A stretch of DNA of 64,000 nt from Streptomyces sp. MMG1121. GTDB lineage: Bacteria; Actinomycetota; Actinomycetes; Streptomycetales; Streptomycetaceae. Positions within the stretch are counted from its first letter, which is position 1. Each line of letters starts with the position of its first letter. Shown piece after piece: positions 22,914 to 32,154 of this stretch. The stretch covers positions 186,001 through 250,000 of the forward strand of contig NZ_LGDV01000085.1 in assembly GCF_001280015.1 (NCBI RefSeq), given 5' to 3'. The notes beneath the pieces were generated by a model that ran no database searches, was not told the DNA's origin, and saw only the letters and a list, made by a program, of their open reading frames with translations. Made by a program: the position numbers and the translations under genes.

Positions 22914-25670
22914 TCAGCCGTCGTTCTCCGCGGACGGGATGTACGCTCCCGGCACGTCATCGGGGGCCACGATCTTCTTCTCCCCGGGGTACGGCTTCTT
23001 CCAGTCGTGCGACTGGTACCACGTGAAGTGGTTCATCTGCGTGGGGTTGGCGTAGTCGGGCACGGCGTCGGTGCCGGTCAGCCGCTGCTTCGACGTCCAG
23101 GTGTCCCACTGGGCGGCGAGCTTCTGCATGTCCGCCGGGACCGTCGCCGTCGGAGGCGCGGCCGCGCTGGGATTCCGCGCCGCCGGGATGTCCACGCCGC
23201 AGGACGGCGGGGTCTTCAGACCCGCGGTCAGCGAGGTCCGGTTGGGCAGCGCGGTGAACGGCGTGTCGTCCGCGTGCCGCGTGAAGGCCGCCGTCATCGG
23301 GGTGGCCGCGCTGTCCTTCTGGTTCATCGGGTGGATCCCGAGGATCTGCTCGATGGTGCGGATCATGGTGATCTGCGAGTAGTAGTGGCTGTCGACGACG
23401 CCGTGCCGGGCCCAGGGGCTGATGATCTGGATCGGGGCGCGGTGGCCGTCGACGTGGTCGAGGCCGGCCTGGGAGTCGTCCTCGACGACGAAGATCGCCG
23501 AGTCCTTCCAGTACTTGCTGTGCGAGATCTCGTCCACGATCCGGCCGGTCGCGAGGTCGTTGTCGGCGACCTGGGCGGCCGCGTTCGCCGGTCCGCCGGT
23601 GTGGTCGCTGGAGAGCCAGAACATGTTCAGGTTCGCCGGCCCGTTCTTCTCGAAGTCACGCTTCCAGATCTCGGTCCGGTAGATGTCCGGGACGCTGGTG
23701 TCGAACTTCGCGAAACCGTGCACCGACACGTCGTTGAGCGACGGGATCGGCGAGGACGAGACCAGGTCGTAGTCGGTGTCCTGCCCGGTCGACCGCATGG
23801 TCCTGGCGTCGCAGTACAGGTTCTGCCAGCTCGCGTCCGACGGCTTGGTCAGGAACTGCTGGAACTCGCCGAAGTCCCGCACGGACTTGCCGGCCGCCTG
23901 CGCGCCGGTCCACAGGAATCCGGTCCGCTGGTGACCGAGGGCGTCGTCCTCGGTGTCGTAGCTGCGGGCGTACTCACCGGCCGAGGACTCGGTGTACTCC
24001 GGATTGTCGGCCTGCATCAGCCAGTTGTGCCCCTCGGCGGAGTTCGTGCCGATGTCGTACGTGTTGTCGTACAGGCCGAACTGCTCGGCCAGGGCGTGCT
24101 GGTTGGGCGTCACGTTGTCGCCGAACTCCGCCAGCGACGGGTCGCCGTTGCCCTGGGGCATGTCGCCGAAGAGCTGGTCGTAGGTCCGGTTCTCCTTGAC
24201 GATCAGGAAGACGTGCTTGATCGTCGAGGGGTCGCCGAGGCGTGCCGGAACGGGCGCGGGCCTGGCGTGGCTCCTGCCCTTGGTCAGCTCGACCGAACCG
24301 GGGGTCCAGCCGTTCTGCCGGAAGACCTTGGCCGTCTGGGACCGGATGGTGCGGTCGTCCGGCAGCGTGAAGTGCGTCAGGCTCGACGTGGTGTCGTGGG
24401 TGCCGTGTCCGGCGCTGGTGGTGGGCCTGCGGGCGTCGATTCCGCGCGTGTTGGAGACCACCACCTGGTTGCCGACGGTCGCGATCTCCGCGGGGAAGTA
24501 GTCCGTCGGCAGCAGGCCGACGTAACTGACCGGCTCCTGCGGGCTCGTGTACCGGTAGACCGCGATCGCGTTGGCGCGGCCGAGCGTCACCAGCAGCCGG
24601 CCGTCGTGGGTGAGCGTCACCGCGTCCGGCTCGTAGCCCACCGACGCCTCGGGCCACGGCTGGGTCGCGATGGTCTGGACGACCTTGTTCCGGACGGTGT
24701 CGATGACGGACACGTTGTTGGTGGCGGTGTTGGTGACGAACAGCGCACGCCCCTTGGCGTACAGGGCGGTCGGATGCAGACCGACGTCGATGCTGGAGAC
24801 GGCCGCCTCGGGCTTCGCCAGGTCGATGACGCTGACCGTGCCCGTGGTGGTGGCCGCCGTCACCGGGTCGGCCGGCACCTGGGTGTTGTACGAGTTGATC
24901 GTGGTGTCGCCGGGCTTCGCCGGCCGCCCGCCCTCGTTGCTGACGTACAGCTTGGAGCCGACCTGGACCATGTCGCGCGGGGCGTTGCCCACGGCCCAGC
25001 TCTGCTCGATGGCGCCGGTCGCCGCGTCGAGGGCGACCACCCGGTTCTGTCCGTTGACCGCGGAGTACACGGTGGAGCCGTCGGAGGAGAACACCGCGGC
25101 ACCCACGAGCGCGTGCTTGGCGCCGTCCGCCGGGATCTTGACGGACGTCGGGTCGGCGACGGTGCCGTCCGCGTTGACGGTGAACTTCGTGTAGCCGTCG
25201 GTCTGGCCGAGCCACAGCTGTGAACCGTCGGGCGAGTACGTCGGACCCTCCTGGCCCACGTCGTTGCCGCTGATGCGCAGGTCCGCCGACGCGGAGTTGC
25301 CGACGAGCTGCTGCACCTTCCAGTTCTTCAGGTCCACGATGGACATGGCCATCCCGCCGTCGGTGACCGAGGCGGCGAGATGGGTGCCGTCCGGACTGAC
25401 GGACGAGGACATGATCTTGCCGTTGTCGATGACGAGACGGTCGCCGTACGGGGCGAGGTACTGGTCACTGGAGATGACCTGGCCCCGGTCGGTGCTCTGG
25501 CCGACCTGGTCGGTGCCGAACTGGCGCGTCGAGGCGAATGCGGCGCCGGCGGCGACGAGCGCGAACGCGGTGAGACCTGCCGTGATCAGCGGTATCCGGC
25601 GGCCGACGCGTCTGCCGAGCGGGCCGGACCGGCCCTCCTCGGCACCGCGGCGGCGGCGAGTAACCTGCAT
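22914..25670 (-). CDS. membrane-anchored YncE-type beta-propeller fused to alkaline phosphatase/phosphoesterase
   Basis: 918 residues from ATG 25670 (the frame runs on to 25709, inside the upstream gene). An N-terminal arginine stretch and one hydrophobic helix (about 28-48) suggest export or anchoring. Residues about 70-430 form WD/YVTN-like blades (SSVSPDGTHLAASV, GTVSVIDLAKPEA, VTNTATNNVSVIDT). From about 495 the phosphoesterase domain begins: IKHVFLIVKENRTYDQLFGD, TNSAEGHNW, FVVEDDSQAGLDHVDGHR. These are the metal-binding signatures of the PF04185-type family. It lies 4 nt after an ABC permease gene, so it is probably co-expressed with the transporter. Confidence 0.9.
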   Translation of the reverse strand: MQVTRRRRGAEEGRSGPLGRRVGRRIPLITAGLTAFALVAAGAAFASTRQFGTDQVGQSTDRGQVISSDQYLAPYGDRLVIDNGKIMSSSVSPDGTHLAASVTDGGMAMSIVDLKNWKVQQLVGNSASADLRISGNDVGQEGPTYSPDGSQLWLGQTDGYTKFTVNADGTVADPTSVKIPADGAKHALVGAAVFSSDGSTVYSAVNGQNRVVALDAATGAIEQSWAVGNAPRDMVQVGSKLYVSNEGGRPAKPGDTTINSYNTQVPADPVTAATTTGTVSVIDLAKPEAAVSSIDVGLHPTALYAKGRALFVTNTATNNVSVIDTVRNKVVQTIATQPWPEASVGYEPDAVTLTHDGRLLVTLGRANAIAVYRYTSPQEPVSYVGLLPTDYFPAEIATVGNQVVVSNTRGIDARRPTTSAGHGTHDTTSSLTHFTLPDDRTIRSQTAKVFRQNGWTPGSVELTKGRSHARPAPVPARLGDPSTIKHVFLIVKENRTYDQLFGDMPQGNGDPSLAEFGDNVTPNQHALAEQFGLYDNTYDIGTNSAEGHNWLMQADNPEYTESSAGEYARSYDTEDDALGHQRTGFLWTGAQAAGKSVRDFGEFQQFLTKPSDASWQNLYCDARTMRSTGQDTDYDLVSSSPIPSLNDVSVHGFAKFDTSVPDIYRTEIWKRDFEKNGPANLNMFWLSSDHTGGPANAAAQVADNDLATGRIVDEISHSKYWKDSAIFVVEDDSQAGLDHVDGHRAPIQIISPWARHGVVDSHYYSQITMIRTIEQILGIHPMNQKDSAATPMTAAFTRHADDTPFTALPNRTSLTAGLKTPPSCGVDIPAARNPSAAAPPTATVPADMQKLAAQWDTWTSKQRLTGTDAVPDYANPTQMNHFTWYQSHDWKKPYPGEKKIVAPDDVPGAYIPSAENDG

Positions 25671-25674
25671 GGAT

Positions 25675-27042
25675 TCATCCCTTCGCGGTGGCGTGAAGCA
25701 GGTCGACATTGCCGTCGAACTGCCAGAGCGGGTTCGGTGCGTCTCCGGTGCGGGTGCGCACCAGGAAGTAGCCGTTCACTTCCTTCGGCCCGTCGCCGTC
25801 GGCCACGAACCGCCCGTCTGCGGTGATGTCGAGCTGGTAGACGGCCGTCCCCGTGGCCGCCTGGACACCGGGCAGTTGCCAGGAGACGACACAGCGCCAG
25901 TCGTTGCCCGCGCCCTGCGCGTCGTCCTTGACGTCGCCCTTGGTGCAGGCCGCCGTGGACTTCAGCTGTGCCTCGGTGACATCCGGCCGGTTCAGCTGGG
26001 CGGTCTGTAGGCGATAGAGGTGGGCGAACTCCTTGGCGAGAGCGTGCTGCACCTTGTCCTGCCGGATCCCGGAGCCCGTACTCGCCCCGGTCAGCGCCGC
26101 GACGACCGCGACCGTGACGGCGACGAGCCCGGCGAGCGGCAGGAGTCCGGCGGTGACCGCGCGGCGGGCCGACCCGTCGTCGGTCGCGTTGGTGAAGTCG
26201 CGCCTCAGGAAGAGCAGCTGGGCGATCGCCGTCGCGGTCACGGCCCACACCAGGCTGACCACGATGCCGATGACGAGCTGTCCGTGCTCCGCCGGGCTGG
26301 TGAACAGGCCGTTCCAGGCGATGAACGCCCAACTGGGCAGGGCGAGTCGTACGGCGACGGGCAGCGGCAGCATCTGGGCGAGCTGCATCGCGAGGGCGAC
26401 GACCGCGGGCAGCAGCAGTCCCATCGGGGACCGCCCCAGCACGACGGATCCGAGGAGGCCGATCCCGGCGAGGGCCAGGGTCGGGGCGAGCACGCAGGCC
26501 CAGGCGAGCAGGACCCTGCCCGCGGCGTCTCCCGGGGAGAGCAGACGGCCGTCGAGCCCGACCAGCGGATGGTTGCCGACCGCGACGAGCCCGCCGACCG
26601 TACTCGAACCGGCCAGCCCGACCACGAGCAGCAGGATCACGGTGAGACTCGCCAGCGCCTTCGCCGCGAAGATGCGCCGGGGCGAGCGGACCGCCACGAG
26701 CAGGTGCCGCCAGGTGCCCAGCCGGTCCTCGGAGGCGAACACGTCACCGGCGACCACGGAGGTCAGCAGCGGGAGGGCCCAGGTGCCCGAGAAGCCGAGG
26801 ATCACCAGGGGGCCGGCCCAGCCCGTGGCGAGCATCCAGCGTCCGAAGAGGGTGTCGGAGGGCAGCGTGCTCTGCTGGCTGACTCCCCCGACGAACAGTG
26901 CCGGCGCGATCCAGCAGGCGAGGACCAGCAGCCGGATCCGCCACTGCGAGACGAGCTTGACCAGTTCGAAGCGGTAGCCGCGGGCCACGGACACGCGGGC
27001 GGTGCCGGCCTCGTGTCCGGGGGCGACGACGGTCGCGGTCAT
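25675..27042 (-). CDS. ABC-2-type transporter permease with C-terminal extracytoplasmic domain
   Basis: 455 residues from ATG 27042, overlapping the ATPase stop by 4 nt. About six or seven helices between residues 25 and 330, including VILGFSGTWALPLLTSVVAGD and the conserved SEDRLGTWRHLL cytoplasmic loop of ABC-2 permeases, where VRSPRRIFAAKAL couples to the ATPase. The last ~120 residues after ALTGASTGSG are a soluble domain with two Cys (AACTKGD, WRCVVSWQ), probably disulfide-linked outside the membrane. That extension is unusual for bacitracin/lantibiotic-type exporters. Confidence 0.85.
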   Translation of the reverse strand: MTATVVAPGHEAGTARVSVARGYRFELVKLVSQWRIRLLVLACWIAPALFVGGVSQQSTLPSDTLFGRWMLATGWAGPLVILGFSGTWALPLLTSVVAGDVFASEDRLGTWRHLLVAVRSPRRIFAAKALASLTVILLLVVGLAGSSTVGGLVAVGNHPLVGLDGRLLSPGDAAGRVLLAWACVLAPTLALAGIGLLGSVVLGRSPMGLLLPAVVALAMQLAQMLPLPVAVRLALPSWAFIAWNGLFTSPAEHGQLVIGIVVSLVWAVTATAIAQLLFLRRDFTNATDDGSARRAVTAGLLPLAGLVAVTVAVVAALTGASTGSGIRQDKVQHALAKEFAHLYRLQTAQLNRPDVTEAQLKSTAACTKGDVKDDAQGAGNDWRCVVSWQLPGVQAATGTAVYQLDITADGRFVADGDGPKEVNGYFLVRTRTGDAPNPLWQFDGNVDLLHATAKG

Positions 27043-27980
27043 CGGCCGGCCTCCTGCTGCTCGGTCAGGGCGAGGAACGCGGCCTCCAATGGGGACACCA
27101 CGGGGGCGAGTTCGCGCAGGGCGATGTCCGCGCGGACGAGTCGCGTCACGAGTGCGTCCAGGTCGGGCACCAGTGCGCGGACGACGAGTGCCTCGGCGCC
27201 CTGGCGCGCTCCGACGCCGTCGACCGTGCGGATCCCGGGCACGTCGGCGGCCAGCCGGCGGGCGGCCTGGGGGTCGGAGGTGACCAGGCGGTAGTCGAGT
27301 TCGCGGTTCTCGGCGGCCAGTTTGCCCAGCGGACCGGAGAAGACGACCCGCCCGGTGGCGATGATGGTGACTTCGGAGCAGAGCGCCTCCAGGTCGTCCA
27401 TGCGGTGGCTCGACAGCACGACGCCGGTGCCCTGCGCCGCGAGCCGGGTGAGGACGCCGTGTACGTGCCTCTTGCCGGCCGGGTCGAGGCCGTTGGACGG
27501 CTCGTCCAGCACGAGCAGTCGGGGCTTGGTGAGCAGGGCGGCGGCGAGCCCGAGCCGTTGGCGCATGCCCAGCGAGAAGCCACGGGCCTTGTCGTCGGCG
27601 ACATCGGTGAGCCCGACCTGGTCGAGCACGTCGTCGATGCCCGCCGCCTTGGTGTCCTGACCGCGGAGCGCGGCCAGCGCGGCGAGATTCTGCCGTGCGG
27701 TGAGCGAAGGGTAGAGGCCCGGCCCGTCCACGAACCCGGCGACACCGTCCGGAGCGGCGAACGCCCGCCCGACCGGCGTGCCGAGGATCTCCAGGCTCCC
27801 GCTGTCGGCGACGGCAAGGCCGAGCAGCAGCCCGAGCAACGTCGTCTTGCCCGCGCCGTTCGGTCCTACCAGGCCGTGGATCTGACCCTGCGTCACATCC
27901 AGGTCGATGCCGTCGAGTGCGACGACCTCGCCGAAACACTTGGTGATGCCGCGAGCCCGGATCGCGAGGAGTGAGTCCAT
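27039..27980 (-). CDS. ABC transporter ATP-binding protein
   Basis: 313 residues from ATG 27980 with AAGAAGGGG upstream. Walker A GPNGAGKTTLL (about 38-48), Q-loop region near GFVDGPGLYPSL, signature FSLGMRQRLG (about 132-141), Walker B LLVLDEPSNGLDP (about 152-164), H-switch SSHRMDDLE. The ~90-residue C-terminal extension is common to CcmA/BcrA-type exporter ATPases. It energises the overlapping ABC-2 permease; together with the phosphoesterase they form a three-gene operon. Substrate unknown. Confidence 0.95.
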   Translation of the reverse strand: MDSLLAIRARGITKCFGEVVALDGIDLDVTQGQIHGLVGPNGAGKTTLLGLLLGLAVADSGSLEILGTPVGRAFAAPDGVAGFVDGPGLYPSLTARQNLAALAALRGQDTKAAGIDDVLDQVGLTDVADDKARGFSLGMRQRLGLAAALLTKPRLLVLDEPSNGLDPAGKRHVHGVLTRLAAQGTGVVLSSHRMDDLEALCSEVTIIATGRVVFSGPLGKLAAENRELDYRLVTSDPQAARRLAADVPGIRTVDGVGARQGAEALVVRALVPDLDALVTRLVRADIALRELAPVVSPLEAAFLALTEQQEAGR

Positions 27981-28078
27981 GAGCCCCTTCTTTCGAAAAG
28001 CCTCAAGGAGGTTAAGGACGGCACACAACAGTGACAGGAGTCGCCAGTTGAACGCCAGGGGAACGTGAGCCAACGGGC

Positions 28079-28855
28079 TTACGCGTAGGGGCCGTTGTAC
28101 GGGTTCCGTGACGGGGACAGCGACGGGTGGGTGGTGAGCCGGATGGCGTGATCCCGTTTGAGGCGGGCCATTTCGAACAGCGCGATGGCCGTGACCGTCA
28201 CCGGGGCGCCGAGGATGAACAGGATGCCGAGCCTGAGTCCGAGGCCGTGCAGATCTCCGGTGAGGAGATCGGGCAGGGCCATCAGCCAGGTCGTGACGAT
28301 GGCGAGCAGGGGCGGCAGACAGCGGTGCACCGCGGCCGTACCGAAGAAGTTGCCCGTGACCCGCAGCGCGCCGGCGCCCACGAACCAGACCAGCCACAGG
28401 GCCAGGAATCCGAGCGGGATGACCAGGAGGCCGCCGCCCAGTGCGGTGTTGTTCTGGAGCAGCAGTACGGTCGCCACCACCGAGCCGACGAAGGTCAGCA
28501 GCAGTCCGAGCGCCTTCAGCAGCGCGGGCCGCAGCGGTCGGAGGCTGCCGCCGCGCCGCCAGATCCAGAGCATGATCCCGACCGTGAGCGGGGTGACGAG
28601 GAGCAGCACACCCGAGGCGACCAGCAGGTTCTGCAACATCTCCGAAAAGGCGAAGCCGCCTTCGACGAAGGTGTAGACACCGACCGCGGCCACGGTTCCG
28701 GCGGCGACACGGATCCGCTTGAGCTGCTCGACGGAGGGGTCGAGCGGCTCGGGTATCCAGGCGGGATGGAACACCGCCCGGGCGGCATGATGCGCTTTCA
28801 GATAGTTCCGGCTCCTGGGCCCGTCTCCCGTGCGGTTCCGCCACGCGCCGACCAT
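28079..28855 (-). CDS. polytopic membrane protein of unknown function
   Basis: 258 residues from ATG 28855, with GGGGGAG 7 nt upstream. A ~45-residue soluble N-terminus is followed by about six helices (about 48-66, 75-95, 108-130, 138-160, 185-203, 212-232). No channel, transporter or enzyme motif recognised. It stands alone 98 bp upstream of the ABC operon on the same strand, so read-through is possible. Confidence 0.7.
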   Translation of the reverse strand: MVGAWRNRTGDGPRSRNYLKAHHAARAVFHPAWIPEPLDPSVEQLKRIRVAAGTVAAVGVYTFVEGGFAFSEMLQNLLVASGVLLLVTPLTVGIMLWIWRRGGSLRPLRPALLKALGLLLTFVGSVVATVLLLQNNTALGGGLLVIPLGFLALWLVWFVGAGALRVTGNFFGTAAVHRCLPPLLAIVTTWLMALPDLLTGDLHGLGLRLGILFILGAPVTVTAIALFEMARLKRDHAIRLTTHPSLSPSRNPYNGPYA

Positions 28856-29029
28856 CGCACACTCCCCCGAGTCACAGCTTGCATGATCATCGGCGAGTGT
28901 AGCGGGAGAGGGGTGATCGCAAGCTCGCGTTCACATGCATGAACTTGGCACACATGGGTGTACGCACCGCCGTCCGTCGTACCAGACTCGCCCAACATCG
29001 GTGCCACATCGCTGAGTTGGAGGCCATCC

Positions 29030-30274
29030 ATGACCATCTCCCGGCGTACCGTGCTCGCCGTGGCAGCCGGTGCCACGGCGACCGCCGCCGCTCCGGCACA
29101 GGCCGCGGACACGTCCTCCGGGCAGCAGCCGGGGCCGGTAGCCCGTGTGCTCGGTGCGGCCGCCGACTACGCGGTGACGAAGTTGCGGGCCGTGGCGCCG
29201 GGGGTGAGCGGATTTCCCGTCAGCACGAAGTTCGAGAAGTGGGTCGTCTCCCAGAACGGCGACTGGGTGGGCGGATTCTGGCCGGGGACCCTGTGGATGG
29301 CGTATCTCCGCAGCGGGGACGAGGCGTTCCGGACGCTGGCGCTCGACTCGGCCCGCAAGCTCGCTCCCCGCCGGTTCGACACCACCACCCACGACCTCGG
29401 CTTCCTCTTCTACCCGTCCTGGGCCACCGCCTGGCGCCTGACCGGCGACGACAGCTGGAGCACGGGCGCCGTACAGGCGGCCGACTCGCTGATCCAGCGC
29501 TACAACCCGCACGGCCGCTTCATCCGGGCCTGGGGCGCGCTGGACACGCCGCAGAACGCGGGCCGGGTCATCATGGACACGATGATGAACCTCGACCTGC
29601 TGGCCTTCGCGAGCCGGCGGACCGGCGACGAGAAGTACCTGAACGTCGCCGTGGAGCACGCCAGGACCGCGCGGCGGTACTTTCCGCGCCCGGACGGCTC
29701 GACCCCGCACGTCTTCGATTTCGACCCCGACACCGGAGCACCGATCGGGCCGAACACGGTACAGGGCTACAGCCCCTCCTCCTGCTGGTCCCGCGGACAG
29801 GCCTGGGGCATCTACGGCTTCACCACGATGTACCGCCGTACCGGTCACGAACCGTTCCTGGCCACGGCCCGCGAACTCGCCGACTTCGCGGTGGGAGCGC
29901 TGACGTCGGACCATGTGCCCGTCTGGGACTACCTCGCACCGCAACAGCCCTACGACATCAAGGACGCGTCGGCGGGCGCGGTCACGGCCTGCGGTCTGCT
30001 CGACCTGGCCGCCGCGGCCGGCAGACCCGAGTACCGGCGGGTCGCGATACGGATCCTCACCGCGCTGTCGGAGACCTGCCTGACCCGCAAGTCGACCCGC
30101 GCGGACGCGATAGTCGCCCGGTGCACCCGCAACCGCCCGGCCGAGGACGGGATCGAGGTCTCCCTGCCCTACGCCGACTACTACCTGCTGGAAGGCATCC
30201 TGCGCGTGTTGCAGCCGAAGGACGTCGACCGGGCCGTCGACCTGTCGAGCACAGTCGCCCGCACCATGCACTGA
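29030..30274 (+). CDS. Tat-exported GH88-family unsaturated glucuronyl hydrolase
   Basis: 414 residues from ATG 29030 with TTGGAGG upstream. Twin-arginine signal MTISRRTVLAVAAGATATAA, cleavage near AQA-A (about 27). The (alpha/alpha)6 barrel carries GDWVGGFWPGTLWMAY, HDLGFLFYPSWATAWRLTGD (first catalytic Asp, about 125) and VIMDTMMNLDLLAFAS (second Asp, about 185), plus SSCWSRGQAWGIYGF and YADYYLLEGILR. GH88 enzymes release unsaturated uronic acids made by polysaccharide lyases. No lyase gene is present here, so it may scavenge oligosaccharides made by others. Confidence 0.88.
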   Translation: MTISRRTVLAVAAGATATAAAPAQAADTSSGQQPGPVARVLGAAADYAVTKLRAVAPGVSGFPVSTKFEKWVVSQNGDWVGGFWPGTLWMAYLRSGDEAFRTLALDSARKLAPRRFDTTTHDLGFLFYPSWATAWRLTGDDSWSTGAVQAADSLIQRYNPHGRFIRAWGALDTPQNAGRVIMDTMMNLDLLAFASRRTGDEKYLNVAVEHARTARRYFPRPDGSTPHVFDFDPDTGAPIGPNTVQGYSPSSCWSRGQAWGIYGFTTMYRRTGHEPFLATARELADFAVGALTSDHVPVWDYLAPQQPYDIKDASAGAVTACGLLDLAAAAGRPEYRRVAIRILTALSETCLTRKSTRADAIVARCTRNRPAEDGIEVSLPYADYYLLEGILRVLQPKDVDRAVDLSSTVARTMH

Positions 30275-30456
30275 GGACCGACACCTCACCGGATACGGCA
30301 CGAACGTGCCGGCGTTCTGGTCGATCCGCAGTGGATGCCCGACGGCCGGGGCGGCGCGCTGGGGGCAGCCGAGGCGTGCGCAGGCGCGGACATGCTGCTC
30401 ATGGGGTGAGCCTCCCCAGGGGCACGTGCGTCCCTCAGCCTCCTTGGCCAGGCCGC

Positions 30457-31521
30457 CTACGGGCCGGTGTCGGCTCCGGCGAGCCCGAGTTCGCGCTCGC
30501 CCAGCGGGGCGAAGAAGCGGTCCACGTCGGCATCGGTGACCTCGGTCAGGGTCGCCGGGGACCAGTGGGGACTGCGGTCCTTGTCGATGACCTGGGCACG
30601 GATGCCCTCCACCAGGTCGGGCGTGCTCAGGGCGGCGCAGGAGACGCGGTACTCCTGGTCCAGCACCCGCTCCAGCGAGCCGAGGAGCCGGGCGCGGCGC
30701 ACCGCCGCCAGGGTGACCTTCAGCGCGGTGGGCGACTTGGCGAGCAGGGTCTCGGCCGCCTCCTTGGCGCTCGGGTCACCGTGGGCGAACAGCCGCTGGA
30801 CGATCTCCTCGACCGTGCCGGCGCCGTAGCAGGCGTCGATCCATTCCCGGTGCCCGGCCAACTCGCCCCGCGGCGGCGGCTGTACGTGGTGCGCGAGGGC
30901 GCGGTGCACGGACCCTACGGCCAGGTCGTCCACGAAGTCCCGGAGGAAGGCGGAGGGTACGTAGTGGTCGGCGAGCCCGCACAGCAGGGCGTCACCGGCG
31001 CCGATCTGGGCGCCGGTCAGCGCGAGGTGGGTGCCCAGCTCGCCCGGGGCGAGGGCGAGCAGACGGGTGCCGCCCACGTCCGGGACGAAGCCGATGCCGG
31101 TCTCGGGCATCGCGATGCGCGAACGCTCGGTGACGATCCGGACGCTGCCGTGCGCGGAGACGCCGACCCCGCCGCCCATCACGATGCCGTCCATGAGGGC
31201 GACGTACGGCTTGGGGTAGCGGGCGATACGGGCGTTGAGGCGGTACTCGTCGCGCCAGAACGCCGCCGAGGCGGTGCCGTCGCCGTCGCGGGCGTCGTCG
31301 TGGATGGTCCGGATGTCGCCGCCCGCGCACAGGCCGCGCTCCCCGGCGCCGGCGATGACCACGGTGTCGATCGCCGGGTCGTGCTCCCAGCCGGTCAGTG
31401 CCCGGTCGATACGGCGCACCATCTCGTGGTTGAGGGCGTTGATCGCCCTGGGCCGGTTGAGGGTGATGTGGGCGGCCCGTCCGGCCGTGTGCAGCAGGAC
31501 GGGTGCCTCGCTGCCGGTCAT
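30457..31521 (-). CDS. 3-hydroxyisobutyryl-CoA hydrolase (crotonase fold)
   Basis: 354 residues. Crotonase oxyanion motifs: CAGGDIRTIHDDA and GIVMGGGVGVSAHGSVRIVTE, with MPETGIGFVPDVGGTRLL supplying the Glu and Asp that distinguish HIBCH (EC 3.1.2.4) from enoyl-CoA hydratases. C-terminal helices include FRAHRILEG-free HIBCH tail residues such as SPTALKVTLAAVRRA and EYRVSC. It acts in valine degradation. Its ATG overlaps by 4 nt the stop of what was an acyl-CoA dehydrogenase gene, the natural pathway neighbour, now reduced to a tail. Confidence 0.9.
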   Translation of the reverse strand: MTGSEAPVLLHTAGRAAHITLNRPRAINALNHEMVRRIDRALTGWEHDPAIDTVVIAGAGERGLCAGGDIRTIHDDARDGDGTASAAFWRDEYRLNARIARYPKPYVALMDGIVMGGGVGVSAHGSVRIVTERSRIAMPETGIGFVPDVGGTRLLALAPGELGTHLALTGAQIGAGDALLCGLADHYVPSAFLRDFVDDLAVGSVHRALAHHVQPPPRGELAGHREWIDACYGAGTVEEIVQRLFAHGDPSAKEAAETLLAKSPTALKVTLAAVRRARLLGSLERVLDQEYRVSCAALSTPDLVEGIRAQVIDKDRSPHWSPATLTEVTDADVDRFFAPLGERELGLAGADTGP

Positions 31522-31664
31522 CCCAGTGCCTCCGTCAGGCCGCGGGCCACGATGACGCGCATGATCTCGTTCGTTCCTTCCAGGATCCGGTGCGCCCGCA
31601 GGTCGCGGACGATCTTCTCGATGCCCTGCTCGCTCAAGCGGCCGTAGCCGCCGCGCAGTGGGAG
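31518..31664 (-). pseudogene. C-terminal stub of an acyl-CoA dehydrogenase
   Basis: The last 48 codons of an acyl-CoA dehydrogenase survive: LPLRGGYGRLSEQG, IEKIVRDLRAHRILEGTNEI and MRVIVARGLTEALG. 'RDxRxHxIxEGTNEIMR' is the FAD/dimer signature at the C-terminus of the family. The ~330 residues that should precede are gone, replaced within about 110 bp by another truncated frame and the ferredoxin gene. Its stop still overlaps the HIBCH start (ATGA), so the original valine-catabolic operon can be inferred. Confidence 0.8.
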
Positions 31665-31780
31665 GGCGCGTGCGGCGGCCGGCGCGGACACCCTCGATCC
31701 TCGCGGCCCCGGGGCCGGTCGGCGGGCAGCCGCGGCGTGCCGCCCGCGTAGGTCCAGTGGGCGTGCGTCGAACCGATCAC
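31634..31780 (-). pseudogene. N-terminal fragment of an unidentified gene coupled to the ferredoxin
   Basis: GTG 31780 overlaps the ferredoxin stop by 4 nt (GTGA), the classical coupled arrangement. The frame reads VIGSTHAHWTYAGGTPRLPA before becoming Arg/Pro-rich and stopping at 31634, inside the acyl-CoA dehydrogenase stub but in another frame. It looks like the start of a once longer gene joined to the dehydrogenase tail by a deletion. Identity of the lost gene unknown. Confidence 0.45.
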
Positions 31781-32154
31781 ACCGTGCGGCGCCGCGGCGG
31801 CGTGAAGGCGTACAGGTCGAGGATGTCCGGCATGTCGGCACGGCCCGGGCCGCCCGCCCGTACCCAGGCGATGATGTCCTCGGTCGCGTCCGCATCGTTG
31901 ACCAGCCCCAGCCAGACCGGCCGCGCGCCGGCGGCACGGGCGGGCGCGGAGGGTTGTACGACGATGACGTTGGCCTGGTCGCACACGTCGAGACAGTCGG
32001 AGATGCGCACCGGCACCTCGGCGCGCAGCCGCGCGGTCTGTGCCGCATGGTCGACCCCGATCACCTTGGGGCTGCCGCAGCAGCAGTCCCGGCACACGAT
32101 GACCCGGCACGGCGCCGGCCCGGACCCCGCGCTCCCACTCCGCCGCTCGCCCAT
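31777..32154 (-). CDS. thioredoxin-like (2Fe-2S) ferredoxin
   Basis: 125 residues from ATG 32154. Four-plus cysteines in the arrangement of thioredoxin-fold 2Fe-2S ferredoxins: CRVIVCRDCCCGSPKV (about residues 14-29) and RISDCLDVCDQANVIVVQPS (about 52-71). The C-terminal WLGLVNDADATEDIIAWVR matches the closing helix of such proteins, which in Streptomyces often lie by cobalamin or metal-chelation genes. The partner gene that followed it is truncated. Divergent from the PKS gene, with a 168-bp intergenic region between them. Confidence 0.8.
   Translation of the reverse strand: MGERRSGSAGSGPAPCRVIVCRDCCCGSPKVIGVDHAAQTARLRAEVPVRISDCLDVCDQANVIVVQPSAPARAAGARPVWLGLVNDADATEDIIAWVRAGGPGRADMPDILDLYAFTPPRRRTV

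Noticed and set aside
23007..25223. 738-residue plus-strand open frame
   Set aside because: Antisense of the phosphoesterase gene; Val/Arg/Gly/Asp-rich low-information translation.
28930..28945. TTCA-N6-TGAA dyad upstream of GH88
   Set aside because: Only 4-bp arms, with mismatches inside; likely chance.
30275..30456. Possible coding stretch after the GH88 gene (LVDPQWMPDGRGGALGAAEA)
   Set aside because: Short, no start codon or ribosome site, no recognisable family; too weak to list as a remnant.
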